Origin: Mycolicibacter heraklionensis
Lineage (GTDB): Bacteria; Actinomycetota; Actinomycetes; Mycobacteriales; Mycobacteriaceae
DNA length: 64,000 nt
Direction: 5' to 3'
Assembly (NCBI RefSeq): GCF_019645815.1
Contig: NZ_CP080997.1
Location: 496,001-560,000, forward strand
The notes beneath the pieces are model-generated. The model saw nothing but the letters and a program-made list of their open reading frames with translations. It made no database searches and was not told the DNA's origin. A program made the position numbers and the translations under genes. Every line of letters begins with the position of its first letter. Position 1 is the first letter of the stretch. Of this stretch, positions 25,364 to 34,856 are shown in pieces.

Positions 25364-27147
25364 TCAGGGGGTGCCGTCGGGGCCAGGGTTGCCGTGGACG
25401 GCGTTGCCGGTCCCGCTCGTGTACGCGTCGCCGCCGCCACCGCCGTCGCCGCCGGAAGTCGCGCCGTCACCCCCGGCACCGCCGTCGCCGCCGAGGGCGT
25501 CTTGCGTCGATGTGGTGTTCTGGATGACCGCCAGGCCGCCACCGCCGCCGTTGCCGCCTTGTCCGGTACTGCCGTCGGCGCCGGCGGCCCCGTCGCCGCC
25601 GATGACCTTGCCCGTCCCGTAGGTGTGCGCGTTGCCGCCGTTGCCGCCGTTGCCGCCGGTCGTACCGCTGCCGCCGGCTCCGCCCTGGCCGCCGAGGGTG
25701 TCTTGGCCCGCCTCGATGGTGCTGTCCGCATTGCCGCCGTTGCCGCCGTTGCCGCCGTTGCCGCCGTCGCCGCTGGCCCCGGTACCACCGTCGCCGCCGA
25801 TGGCCTTACCCGTCCCTTGGGTGTAGCCGTTGCCGCCGTTGCCGCCGTTGCCGCCGGTCGTACCGCTGCCGCCGGCCCCGCCCTGGGCGCCGAAGGCGTC
25901 TTGTGTCGTCGTGCCCGCGGTGCCGCCGTTGCCGCCGTTGCCACCGGTTCCGTTACCGCCGTTGCCGCCGTCTGCCCCGTCGGCGGCGATGCCCTTCCCC
26001 GTCCCGTTGGTGCCGCCGTTGCCGCCGTTGCCGCCGTTGCCGCCGCCGGCCGCACCGTTGCCACCGGCCCCGGCCTGACCGCCGAGAGCGTCCTGTGTCG
26101 ACGCGCCCGCGGAGTTATAGATCGAGGCGTCACCGCCGTTGCCGCCGTTGCCGCCGTTGCCGCTTCCACCCGCGCCGCCGTCCGCTCCGTCGCCGCCGAT
26201 GGCCTTGCCCAACCCCTCGGTGTACGCGTTGCCGCCGTTGCCGCCGTTGCCGGCGCCGGTGGCTCCGCTACCGCCACTCCCGCCGTCGCCGGCAAGAGCA
26301 TCGTGTGTCGACGCGCTGTTGTAGCTGTAGACGTAGCCGCCGCTGCCACCGTTGCCGCCGGCGCCGAAACCACCCGCGCCGCCGTCAGCCCCGTCGCCGG
26401 CGACAGCCTTGCCCGTCCCCTGGTTCACCACGTTGCCGCCGTCGCCACCGTTGCCACCGCCGGTCGCCCCGCTACCGCCGGTCCCAGCCTTGCCGCCGAG
26501 GGCGTCCTGCGTCGACGCGACGTTGCCGATCGACGCGCCGCCGCCGTCGCCGCCGTTGCCGCCGGTGCCGGTACCGCCGGCGGCGCCGTCCGCCCCGTCG
26601 GCGGCGAGGGCCTTGCCCGTCCCGTAGTTGATCGCGCCCCCGCCGTTGCCGCCGTTGCCGCCGCCGGCCGCACCGTTGCCGGCGGCCCCGGCCTGGCCGC
26701 CGACGGCATCTTGCGTCGACGCGCCGTTGCCGATCCACGCGCCGCCGCCGTTGCCGCCGTTGCCGCCGGTGCCGGTACCACCGGCGGCGCCGTCCGCTCC
26801 GTCGGCGGCGACGGCTTTACCCGTTCCGGCTGTGGTCGCGCTGCCGCCGTTGCCGCCGTTGCCGCCGCCGGCCGCACCACTGCCAGCGGCCCCGGCCTGG
26901 CCGCCGAAGATGTCTTGGGTCGATGCGCTGTTGGAGCTCCATCCCAGGCCGCCGTCGCCGCCGTTGCCACCGGCGCCGGTACCACCCGCGCCGCCGGCCG
27001 CGCCGTCCCCGCCGATGGCCTTACCTGTCCCGTAGGTGATCGCGCCGCCGCCGTTGCCGCCGTTGCCGCCGCCGGCCGCACCGCTGCCGCCGGCCCCGCC
27101 GTCACCACCAAGGGCGTCCTGCGTCGACGTGGTCGACGTGCTGTCAC
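25364..27147. repeat. Approx. 200-bp tandem super-repeat inside SP-PGRS 1
   Basis: About nine units of 195-205 bp. Each encodes STQDALGG..., a GGGNGGNGG tract, GTGKAIGGDGADG and a GTGGNGGNGG tract. Unit borders fall near 25499, 25700, 25899, 26090, 26300, 26505, 26706, 26910 and 27115. The final, C-terminal unit is shorter. Confidence 0.75.
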
Positions 27148-28420
27148 CGATGATCAAGCTGCCGCCGGCACCGCCGTTGCCGCCGACACCGATACCTCCG
27201 GTGCCGCCGTTGCCACCATTGCCCGCCTGGGGGTGATCGCCATCTCCCAAGGCGCCGTCGCCGCCGTTGCCGCCGTGGATTCCGGTGGCGGTGCTGGTGT
27301 TGCCGGCGGTTCCGGCTGTGCCGTCGGTTCCGCCGTTGCCGCCGGTGCCGTGCAGACCACCGGAACCGGCGGCACCGGCGGCGCTGCTGCCGGCGTTGCC
27401 GCCGTCGCCGCCAGCTCCATCAGCACCGCCGGTACCGGTATTGCCCCACGCCCCGGCGGCCCCGTTGCCGCTGCTGCCGGCGTTGCCGGCGTTGCCGCCG
27501 TTGCCGCCCGCTCCACCGTCACCGTTGACACCGAGGTGCCCGAAGGTCGTCACGCCACCGCTGCCGCCGTTGCCGCCGTCACCGCCGGCGAAACCGTCTG
27601 CGCTGCCGCCATCTTGGCCGCGACCGTTGTTCACCCCGACCACGCCGTCGCCGCCGTTGCCGCCGATACCCCCGGACGAACCGTCCCCACCGGAACCACC
27701 GTGGCCACCCTCGCCGCCATCACCAAAGATGCCGGCGGCTCCGCCGTTGCCGCCGACACCACCGTTGCTGCCGGCGGCGTTGATGCCGTCGGCGCCGGCC
27801 CCGCCAGCGCCACCGGCACCGCCGTCACCGAACAGCCAGCCACCGGCGCCACCGGCCCCGCCGTCACCGGCGACTCCTGCGTTGTCCGCGGCGTCCAGGC
27901 CGGCTCCCCCCTCGCCACCGTTGCCGAACATGCCGGCCATCCCACCGGTACCCCCGGTGACACCGAGGCCACCGTCGCCGGCCAGGAACCCGCCGTCACC
28001 GAGGTCGCCGAACCACCCGGTCGACCCGAACAGTGAGGTGTTGGCCCCGTCGAAGCCGTCGACGCCGTCACCGATCAGATCGCGGCCGAACAGCCACTCC
28101 GAGGGCTGGTTGAGCAGGTCCAGCCACCATCCGTTGGCGGGATCGGCGAGCATGGTCTCCACCTGCGCATGCAGATCAGCCATCCAGTCGGTCTCCGGTG
28201 CCGGCAGGGCATCGAACGCCACGGTCTCCGCCGGGGGAGTCCAGGCCGACGCATCCAGCCATGTCCACGCGGTCGGGTCGAACAGGTCATCCAGAAAATC
28301 GGCGCGGGCCACCGGCGCACCGGCGGTCAACGGCGCCATCCCGAACGCCAGAAACGCCCCCACCGTCGCACCCGCGCCCGTCGCACGACGACGCAGCCGA
28401 TTCGAACGACCAGTACCCAT
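25364..28420 (-). CDS. Secreted PGRS protein without PE domain (SP-PGRS 1)
   Basis: 1018 residues. A basic N-terminus (RLRRRATGAG) and hydrophobic core GAFLAFGMAPL end at ARA-D near residue 41, a Sec or Tat-like signal peptide. Residues ~42-125 are non-repetitive: FLDDLFDPTAW ... WLFGRDLIGDGVDG, the last part resembling the GRPLI linker of PE_PGRS proteins. From ~130 to the end it is Gly-Gly-X PGRS sequence. The last ~590 residues form about nine copies of a ~67-residue super-repeat with ASTQDALGG and GTGKAIGGDGADG marks. No PE domain is present. AGGGGG lies 9 bases before the ATG. Probably surface-exposed or cell-wall; function unknown. Confidence 0.8.
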   Translation of the reverse strand: MGTGRSNRLRRRATGAGATVGAFLAFGMAPLTAGAPVARADFLDDLFDPTAWTWLDASAWTPPAETVAFDALPAPETDWMADLHAQVETMLADPANGWWLDLLNQPSEWLFGRDLIGDGVDGFDGANTSLFGSTGWFGDLGDGGFLAGDGGLGVTGGTGGMAGMFGNGGEGGAGLDAADNAGVAGDGGAGGAGGWLFGDGGAGGAGGAGADGINAAGSNGGVGGNGGAAGIFGDGGEGGHGGSGGDGSSGGIGGNGGDGVVGVNNGRGQDGGSADGFAGGDGGNGGSGGVTTFGHLGVNGDGGAGGNGGNAGNAGSSGNGAAGAWGNTGTGGADGAGGDGGNAGSSAAGAAGSGGLHGTGGNGGTDGTAGTAGNTSTATGIHGGNGGDGALGDGDHPQAGNGGNGGTGGIGVGGNGGAGGSLIIGDSTSTTSTQDALGGDGGAGGSGAAGGGNGGNGGGAITYGTGKAIGGDGAAGGAGGTGAGGNGGDGGLGWSSNSASTQDIFGGQAGAAGSGAAGGGNGGNGGSATTAGTGKAVAADGADGAAGGTGTGGNGGNGGGAWIGNGASTQDAVGGQAGAAGNGAAGGGNGGNGGGAINYGTGKALAADGADGAAGGTGTGGNGGDGGGASIGNVASTQDALGGKAGTGGSGATGGGNGGDGGNVVNQGTGKAVAGDGADGGAGGFGAGGNGGSGGYVYSYNSASTHDALAGDGGSGGSGATGAGNGGNGGNAYTEGLGKAIGGDGADGGAGGSGNGGNGGNGGDASIYNSAGASTQDALGGQAGAGGNGAAGGGNGGNGGNGGTNGTGKGIAADGADGGNGGNGTGGNGGNGGTAGTTTQDAFGAQGGAGGSGTTGGNGGNGGNGYTQGTGKAIGGDGGTGASGDGGNGGNGGNGGNADSTIEAGQDTLGGQGGAGGSGTTGGNGGNGGNAHTYGTGKVIGGDGAAGADGSTGQGGNGGGGGLAVIQNTTSTQDALGGDGGAGGDGATSGGDGGGGGDAYTSGTGNAVHGNPGPDGTP

Positions 28421-28496
28421 GCGATCAGCCCCCTACATGTGAGATACCCCCAAGTTTTTCTTTAAGACAAGCCAAGCATCGGCTGCATTAATTCGA

Positions 28497-28514
28497 TACA
28501 GGGTTTTCCCTGTA
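28497..28514. promoter_or_regulatory. Short hairpin or operator upstream of SP-PGRS 1
   Basis: Perfect inverted repeat TACAGGG-TTTT-CCCTGTA, 7-bp arms and a 4-base spacer, about 80 bases before the SP-PGRS 1 start. It could be a repressor site or an RNA hairpin. Confidence 0.5.
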
Positions 28515-28585
28515 ATTCGGCGGGCAGGGAACCTTCGCCCTGCGGAAACACTCCGGTCCTTACCCGCTGAGCCCCGTCGCGGGTT

Positions 28586-28647
28586 CGTCGAGTGTGCGGA
28601 TTGGTCGGCAAGATCAGCGGATCGGCAACGAAACCGCACACTCGACG
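28586..28647. repeat. 62-bp intergenic palindrome, copy 3
   Basis: Perfect 14-bp inverted repeat CGTCGAGTGTGCGG (28586-28599) / CCGCACACTCGACG (28634-28647). It starts 25 bases beyond the stop of the minus-strand helicase gene. Same length and similar arm pattern as the other copies. Confidence 0.75.
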
Positions 28648-28671
28648 GGCAGGGGAGGAGCCAGTCGAGCG

Positions 28672-30363
28672 CTACAGCTGCCGGATGGCTTCGATCCGTG
28701 CCCGCAACTGATCCGATGTCGCCGCCGCCACCGGCGGGCCGCCGCAGATCCGGCGCAGCTCGTTGTGGATCCAGCCGTGCGGCTTGCCGAGCCGATGATG
28801 GGCCGCCGACACCAGCGCGTTGAGTTCGTGGCGCAGCGCCCGCAACTGGCCGTGCGTGGTCACCGGCACCGGAACCCCGCCGTCGTTGACCGCCTTGGAC
28901 CGCCGGTCCAGCTGCTCTTCCTGCCTGCGCCGCAACAGGTCCCGCATCTGGTCGGCGTCGAGCAGCCCGGGGATGCCCAGGTAGTCGGCCTCCTCCTCGC
29001 TGCCGGCGGGGGTGGCGGTGCCGAACGAGGCGCCGTCGAAGATCACCTGGTCCAGCTCGGCGTCGGCCCCCAGCGACTCGAAGGTGTTCTCCAGTTCGGA
29101 GGGCTCGTCGCGCCGGCGCTCGGCCTCGGCGAACTCGTCGCGTTCGGACTCCCGGTGCGGTTTGCCGAGGACGTGGTTGCGCTGCTGTTCCAGCTCGCTG
29201 GCCAGACCCAGCAGTGACGGCACCGACGGCAGAAAGATGCTGGCGGTCTCGCCGGGCCGCCGCGACCGCACGAACCGGCCGATGGCCTGTGCGAAGAACA
29301 ACGGGGTGGACGCGCTGGTGGCGTAGACGCCGACCGCCAGCCGGGGCACGTCGACGCCCTCGGAAACCATCCGCACCGCCACCAGCCAGCGACTGGTGGC
29401 CGCGGAGAACTGCGCGATCTTGTCCGACGCGCTGGGGTCGTCGGAGAGCACCACGGTGGGGGCCTCGCCGGTGAGGTTGGTCAGCAGCTTGGCGTAGGCA
29501 CGGGCCGTCTTCTGATCGGAGGCGATGATCATGCCGCCGGCATCGGCCATGCCGCCCTCGCGCAGCTGGCGCAGCCGGGTGTCGGCGGCGGTGATCACCG
29601 CCGGCATCCACTCGCCGTTGGGGTCCAGCGCCGTGCGCCACGCCCGGGCGGTGTGCTCGGCGGTCAGCGGTTCGCCGAGCCGGGCCGAGTATTCCTCGCC
29701 CGCGCTGTCGCGCCAGCGGGCCTCGCCCGAGTAGGCCATGAACACCACCGGGCGCACCACCCCGTCGGCCAGCGCATCGGTGTAGCCGTAGCTGTCGTCG
29801 GCCACCGATCTCAGGTGGCCGGCGCCGTCGGGCTCGTAGTTGACGAACGGGATCGGACTGTCGTCACTGCGGAACGGGGTGCCGGTCAGTGCCAGCCGGC
29901 GGGTGGCATCGTCGAACGCCTCCCGGATGCCGTCACCCCAGCTTTTGGCGTCACCGCCGTGGTGGATCTCGTCGAAGATCACCAGGGTCTTGGCGGCCTC
30001 GGTGCGCACCCGGTGCCGGGTGGGGTGGCTGGCGACCTGCGCGTAGGTGACGACGACACCGTGGTACTCCGAGCTGGTCTGTGAGTCGGAGTTGGAAAAC
30101 CGCGGATCCAAGGCGATGCCGTGCGAGGCGGCGGCCGACGCCCACTGCACCTTGAGGTGTTCGGTGGGCACCACGATCGTGATCCGCTCGACGGTGCGGT
30201 CGGCCAGCAGCTCGGCGACGATACGCAGCGCGAACGTCGTCTTACCGGCGCCGGGGGTGGCCACCATCAGGAAATCTCGCGGCTTGGCGGTCAGATAGCG
30301 CACCAGAGCCCGGCGTTGCCAGCCCCGCAAAGCCCGGGTGCTGGGCGCTGCTTCAGCCCGCAC
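28672..30363 (-). CDS. DEAD/DEAH-box superfamily 2 helicase (RadD-like)
   Basis: 563 residues. Helicase motifs in order: Q-like TRALRGWQRRALVRYL, Walker A ATPGAGKTTFA, ITIVVPTEHL, FDEIHHGG (DEAD/H box, here DEIH), LTGTPFRSD (motif III-like), MIIASDQKTARAYA (motif IV), and QAIGRFVRS (motif VI). The C-terminal ~150 residues are charged and helical. It is probably an ATP-driven DNA or RNA helicase in repair or restriction-like processing. GTG 30363 is chosen because AGGAG precedes it at good spacing. An ATG at 30411 would overlap the -10 box of the divergent gene. Confidence 0.82.
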   Translation of the reverse strand: MRAEAAPSTRALRGWQRRALVRYLTAKPRDFLMVATPGAGKTTFALRIVAELLADRTVERITIVVPTEHLKVQWASAAASHGIALDPRFSNSDSQTSSEYHGVVVTYAQVASHPTRHRVRTEAAKTLVIFDEIHHGGDAKSWGDGIREAFDDATRRLALTGTPFRSDDSPIPFVNYEPDGAGHLRSVADDSYGYTDALADGVVRPVVFMAYSGEARWRDSAGEEYSARLGEPLTAEHTARAWRTALDPNGEWMPAVITAADTRLRQLREGGMADAGGMIIASDQKTARAYAKLLTNLTGEAPTVVLSDDPSASDKIAQFSAATSRWLVAVRMVSEGVDVPRLAVGVYATSASTPLFFAQAIGRFVRSRRPGETASIFLPSVPSLLGLASELEQQRNHVLGKPHRESERDEFAEAERRRDEPSELENTFESLGADAELDQVIFDGASFGTATPAGSEEEADYLGIPGLLDADQMRDLLRRRQEEQLDRRSKAVNDGGVPVPVTTHGQLRALRHELNALVSAAHHRLGKPHGWIHNELRRICGGPPVAAATSDQLRARIEAIRQL

Positions 30364-30405
30364 CCGGTCTCCTATCTGATCGAGATGCAGTCTAGGGCAA
30401 GCCGA

Positions 30406-30411
30406 TAGCAT
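30406..30411 (+). promoter_or_regulatory. Putative -10 box (TAGCAT) of leaderless M24 gene
   Basis: TAGCAT with 7 bases to GTG 30419. It argues against the helicase starting at 30411. Confidence 0.5.
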
Positions 30412-30418
30412 CGCTGGT

Positions 30419-31126
30419 GTGTCCACCCCGCGCGAGCCGGAATCCGTCCGTGTCGAGCGGCTCCGCGACGCGCAGGCCAAGGCCGTCGCACTGTTTGACG
30501 AAATCGAGCGCCGCGGCATGGTCCGCCCCGGAGTCGGCGAGCGACAGCTCTCCGATGAGATCCGAGACCTGGCCTCCGACATGTTCGGGGTGACACGGCA
30601 CTGGCATCGGCGGGTGGTGCGGGCCGGGGAGAACAGCCTGCTGCCGTTTCACGCCGACCCGCCCGATCGCATCATGGCCGACGACGACATCGCCTACCTC
30701 GACCTGGGGCCGATCTTCGAAGAGTGGGAGGCCGACTTCGGCCGCACCTTCGTGCTCGGCGGTGTTGATGCAGACCCGGACAAGCTGGCTCTGCGCGACG
30801 CGCTGCCGCGGGTGTGGAATGCCGGCCGGGAGTTCTTCGACGCACACCCCGACATCACCGGGGCGCAGCTCTACGAGCATGTCGTCGGCTTGGCCCGGGC
30901 GGAGGGCTTCGAGTTCGGCGCTCCCATCGCCGGGCACCTGCTCGGGGAGTTTCCGCACAAGAAGATCTCCGGTGACGACGCCCGGTTCTACGTGACGCCC
31001 GGATCCGATGAGCCGATGCGCCGGACCGACCCCACCGGCAGGGTCTGCCACTGGATCCTGGAGGTGCACTTGGCGAACCGGGCCCGCGGGTTCGGTGGGT
31101 TCTACGAGCAGCTGCTCGATGTCTAG
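30419..31126 (+). CDS. M24 (pita-bread fold) metallopeptidase-like protein
   Basis: 235 residues, catalytic M24 domain only. Metal-ligand pattern: DLGPIFEEWEADFGRT (two Asp), GHLLGEFPHKKI (His) and the late Glu of HWILEVHLAN. It resembles Xaa-Pro aminopeptidase or methionine aminopeptidase relatives but lacks the N-terminal domain of true prolidases. The substrate is unknown. Leaderless GTG start is supported by TAGCAT just upstream. It is followed after 239 bases by groEL2 on the same strand, with CIRCE elements in between. Confidence 0.82.
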   Translation: MSTPREPESVRVERLRDAQAKAVALFDEIERRGMVRPGVGERQLSDEIRDLASDMFGVTRHWHRRVVRAGENSLLPFHADPPDRIMADDDIAYLDLGPIFEEWEADFGRTFVLGGVDADPDKLALRDALPRVWNAGREFFDAHPDITGAQLYEHVVGLARAEGFEFGAPIAGHLLGEFPHKKISGDDARFYVTPGSDEPMRRTDPTGRVCHWILEVHLANRARGFGGFYEQLLDV

Positions 31127-31188
31127 CTGTGCCTGATCGCCCGCCTTCTCAGCCCGTCGCTTCGCTCCGCGCATCGTCACCGGCCGAC

Positions 31189-31215
31189 CTTGCACTCTCC
31201 ATGGGCGAGTGCTAA
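31189..31215. promoter_or_regulatory. CIRCE element 1 (HrcA operator)
   Basis: CTTGCACTC-N9-GAGTGCTAA, matching the CIRCE consensus TTAGCACTC-N9-GAGTGCTAA with two changes in the left arm. Binding site of the HrcA heat-shock repressor upstream of groEL2. Confidence 0.9.
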
Positions 31216-31223
31216 AAATGACG

Positions 31224-31250
31224 TTGGCACTCGCGACCGGCGAGTGCTAG
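31224..31250. promoter_or_regulatory. CIRCE element 2 (HrcA operator)
   Basis: TTGGCACTC-N9-GAGTGCTAG. TTGGCA in its left arm can also serve as a -35, with TAGGTC at 31248-31253 as a possible -10, so the operator covers the promoter. Confidence 0.9.
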
Positions 31251-31263
31251 GTCGGGACGGTGA

Positions 31264-32991
<1,728 letters not shown>

Positions 32992-33010
32992 GTCTGGCTG
33001 CACGGCGAGG

Positions 33011-33034
33011 CCCGGTCTGCTTCGGCAGGCCGGG
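33011..33034 (+). terminator. groEL2 terminator hairpin with UUCG tetraloop
   Basis: 10-bp stem CCCGGTCTGC / GCAGGCCGGG (one U-G pair) closed by TTCG, then TCTTCGTCGTTT. It lies 19 bases after the groEL2 stop. Confidence 0.75.
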
Positions 33035-33047
33035 TCTTCGTCGTTTA

Positions 33048-33110
33048 CGTTGACTCTGCGTCCACGGCGTGAAAGTGCGAGTGGTGTGCGCCGTGGGCGC
33101 AGAGTCAACG
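33048..33110. repeat. 63-bp intergenic palindrome, copy 4
   Basis: Arms CGTTGACTCTGCG + CACGGCG (33048-33069) / CGCCGTG + CGCAGAGTCAACG (33089-33110), broken only by a 2-base mismatch. It ends 11 bases before the GTG of the next gene and 57 bases after groEL2, just beyond its hairpin terminator. Confidence 0.78.
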
Positions 33111-33121
33111 ACAATGGCCGG

Positions 33122-34456
33122 GTGGAGATCCTGCTGCTGGGCACCGGCAGTGCCGATGGCTGGCCGAATCCGTTCTGCCGCTGCGACTCCTGCCTGTCGG
33201 CGGCCGGGAGCGTCCGTGGCCAGACTGCCGCGCTGGTCGACGACGTCCTGCTGCTGGACTGCGGGCCGGAGGTGCCGCGCGCCGCGATGCGGTTCGGGCG
33301 GTCATTGGCCGGAGTTCGGCACATCCTGTTCACTCATGGCCACCCCGACCATGTCGGCCCCGCCGCGTTGTTGATGCGGCACTGGACCGGGACCGGTGAG
33401 CCGCTCGATGTGGTCGGACCGGCCAGTGCTCTCGACCAATGCCGACATTGGGTGGGGCCCGATGACCCGGTCCGGTTCGTCGAGGTTTCGCCTGGCGACG
33501 ACGTGCGCGTGGGTGACTATCGGCTGCGGGTGCTGGCCGCGGCGCACGGCGCCGACATCGGCGGTGACGCGGTGCTCTACGACCTGGAATCTGTTGGTGG
33601 CCGGACCTTCTGGGCCACCGACACCGGGCCATTGCCCGAGGAGACGCACGCCGCGGTGGCAGGCGCCGGCTACGACGCGGTGTTTCTGGAGGAGACCTTC
33701 GGCAACTACACCGAGCACGGCACCGAGCACCACGACCTGCCGGCGTTCACGGCAACGGTGGCCGCGTTGCGGAGTTCGGGCGCCATCACCGACACCACCG
33801 ACGTCGTCGCGGTACACCTGAGCCACCACAATCCGCCTGAGCCCGAATTGACTGCGGTACTGTCTGATTCAGATGCTCGACCGGGATCTGATGGCGAGGT
33901 GGTGCGAGTGGGTGCAGCCGGTGCAGCACCGGCCCACACCCTGGTGCTCGGCGGGGCACGCTCAGGCAAGTCCGCGCACGCCGAAGCGCTGCTGGCCGCT
34001 GAGCCGGCCGTGACCTACCTGGCCACCGGCGGAGTTCGCGAGGGTGACCCGGAGTGGGCCGAACGTATCCGACTGCACCGGACGCGACGTCCGGAATCCT
34101 GGCGCACCGTCGAAACCACCGACGTCGCCGCTGCGCTACGCACCGCCGAAACCCCGCTGCTGCTGGACTGTTTGGGCACCTGGCTCACCGCCCGGATGGA
34201 CCTGCACCGGGTGTGGGACGGTGGCGCGCTGGACGGCGTCCACGCCGATATCGACGAGCTGGTGTCCGCCTGGCGAGCCTGCCCGCAGCCGGCGGTGGCG
34301 GTGAGCAACGAGGTGGGCAGCGGGGTGGTTCCGCCCACCGCGTCGGGACGGCTGTTCCGCGACCTGCTGGGAGTGCTCAACGCGCGTATTGCCGCCGAGT
34401 CCGACGACGTGGTGCTGATGGTGGCCGGCCGGCCGCTCAGGCTCCCTGCGGAGTGA
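33122..34456 (+). CDS. cobU: MBL-fold hydrolase - CobU fusion (adenosylcobinamide kinase / guanylyltransferase)
   Basis: 444 residues from GTG 33122. Residues 1-~250 are a metallo-beta-lactamase fold of the PhnP/PqqB kind: LLGTGSADGWPNPFCRCDSC with paired Cys, then the metal site THGHPDHVGP. Residues ~268-444 are CobU: Walker A GGARSGKSAHAE, the guanylyl-transfer motif HRTRRPESWRTVE, LLLDCLGTWLT and SNEVGSGVVPPTASGR. CobU phosphorylates and then guanylylates adenosylcobinamide in B12 assembly or salvage. A two-domain gene of this kind exists, I believe, in other actinobacteria; M. tuberculosis has a short CobU elsewhere. No cobalamin riboswitch was seen upstream. It overlaps the next convergent gene by 20 bases. 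Confidence 0.85.
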   Translation: MEILLLGTGSADGWPNPFCRCDSCLSAAGSVRGQTAALVDDVLLLDCGPEVPRAAMRFGRSLAGVRHILFTHGHPDHVGPAALLMRHWTGTGEPLDVVGPASALDQCRHWVGPDDPVRFVEVSPGDDVRVGDYRLRVLAAAHGADIGGDAVLYDLESVGGRTFWATDTGPLPEETHAAVAGAGYDAVFLEETFGNYTEHGTEHHDLPAFTATVAALRSSGAITDTTDVVAVHLSHHNPPEPELTAVLSDSDARPGSDGEVVRVGAAGAAPAHTLVLGGARSGKSAHAEALLAAEPAVTYLATGGVREGDPEWAERIRLHRTRRPESWRTVETTDVAAALRTAETPLLLDCLGTWLTARMDLHRVWDGGALDGVHADIDELVSAWRACPQPAVAVSNEVGSGVVPPTASGRLFRDLLGVLNARIAAESDDVVLMVAGRPLRLPAE

Positions 34457-34838
34457 GCTTCAGGTCGACACAGTCGCTGTAGCAAGGGGTTTCGCCCGGC
34501 GACTCGGGGGTGGCGACCCGGATCAGCACCGCCCTGCTGGGGGTGATCGCCAGGCTGGCCAGCTCGCCGGCATCGGACACTTCGGCGGTGCCGTCGACGA
34601 TCACGGTGTAACCGCCCGGCGCCGGCGGCGGCCACATCACGGTGACGTCGGTGCTGCGGGCCAGGTTCGCCCGGCTGCGGCGGCCGCCCAGGGCGCCGAT
34701 GTGCACGGTGTCGCCTTGCAGCACCGGCATCACCGGGACCGGGTGCGGGCGGTTCTCGGCGTCGACGGTGATCAGGTAGGCATAGTCGTAGCCCACCAGC
34801 TTCTCGGCGAGCCGCGCGAAGTCCACGTTGGAAGCCAT
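34437..34838 (-). CDS. FMN-binding split-barrel (pyridoxamine-oxidase-like) protein A
   Basis: 133 residues. Split-barrel flavin or F420-binding fold: FARLAEKLVGYDYAYLITVD, then VMPVLQGDTVHIG, GGRRSRANLARSTDVTVMWP and a beta-rich tail with PCYSDCVDLKL. Similar proteins reduce or bind small substrates with FMN or F420, but the cofactor cannot be set here. It is a tandem paralogue of the gene at 34857. Its 3' end overlaps cobU (convergent) by 20 bases, so the two transcripts may interfere. Confidence 0.75.
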   Translation of the reverse strand: MASNVDFARLAEKLVGYDYAYLITVDAENRPHPVPVMPVLQGDTVHIGALGGRRSRANLARSTDVTVMWPPPAPGGYTVIVDGTAEVSDAGELASLAITPSRAVLIRVATPESPGETPCYSDCVDLKLTPQGA

Positions 34839-34856
34839 GTGGACCAGGCTAGGCTG

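Larger units (their letters stand above)
28421..28671. promoter_or_regulatory. Upstream region of SP-PGRS 1, unusually AT-rich
   Basis: 251 bases between the helicase end and the SP-PGRS 1 start. The 28440-28520 part is the most AT-rich stretch in the surroundings and probably contains the promoter. It also holds two separate inverted repeats, listed individually. Confidence 0.5.

Noticed and set aside
25364..27147. CRISPR-like array from the ~200-bp periodicity
   Set aside because: The repeats are coding, in frame and diverged. There is no short exact repeat with unique spacers and no cas gene.
25394..28036. Plus-strand 880-codon Val/Ala-rich frame opposite SP-PGRS 1
   Set aside because: It mirrors the Gly-rich repeat on the other strand, has no start signals or family motifs, and its composition is only the complement of GGN codons.
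25364..28420. Naming the two repeat proteins PE_PGRS
   Set aside because: Their N-termini are signal peptides plus a different domain. No PE motif or PE-type helical pair is visible.
30364..30582. N-terminal extension of the helicase to 30411 or beyond
   Set aside because: It would overlap the -10 box and start of the divergent M24 gene. GTG 30363 has an AGGAG site and begins just before the conserved helicase sequence.
33122..33300. Cobalamin riboswitch before the cobU fusion
   Set aside because: The 130 bases after groEL2 are filled by a terminator hairpin and a palindrome. No B12-box-like sequence was seen and there is no room for the aptamer.
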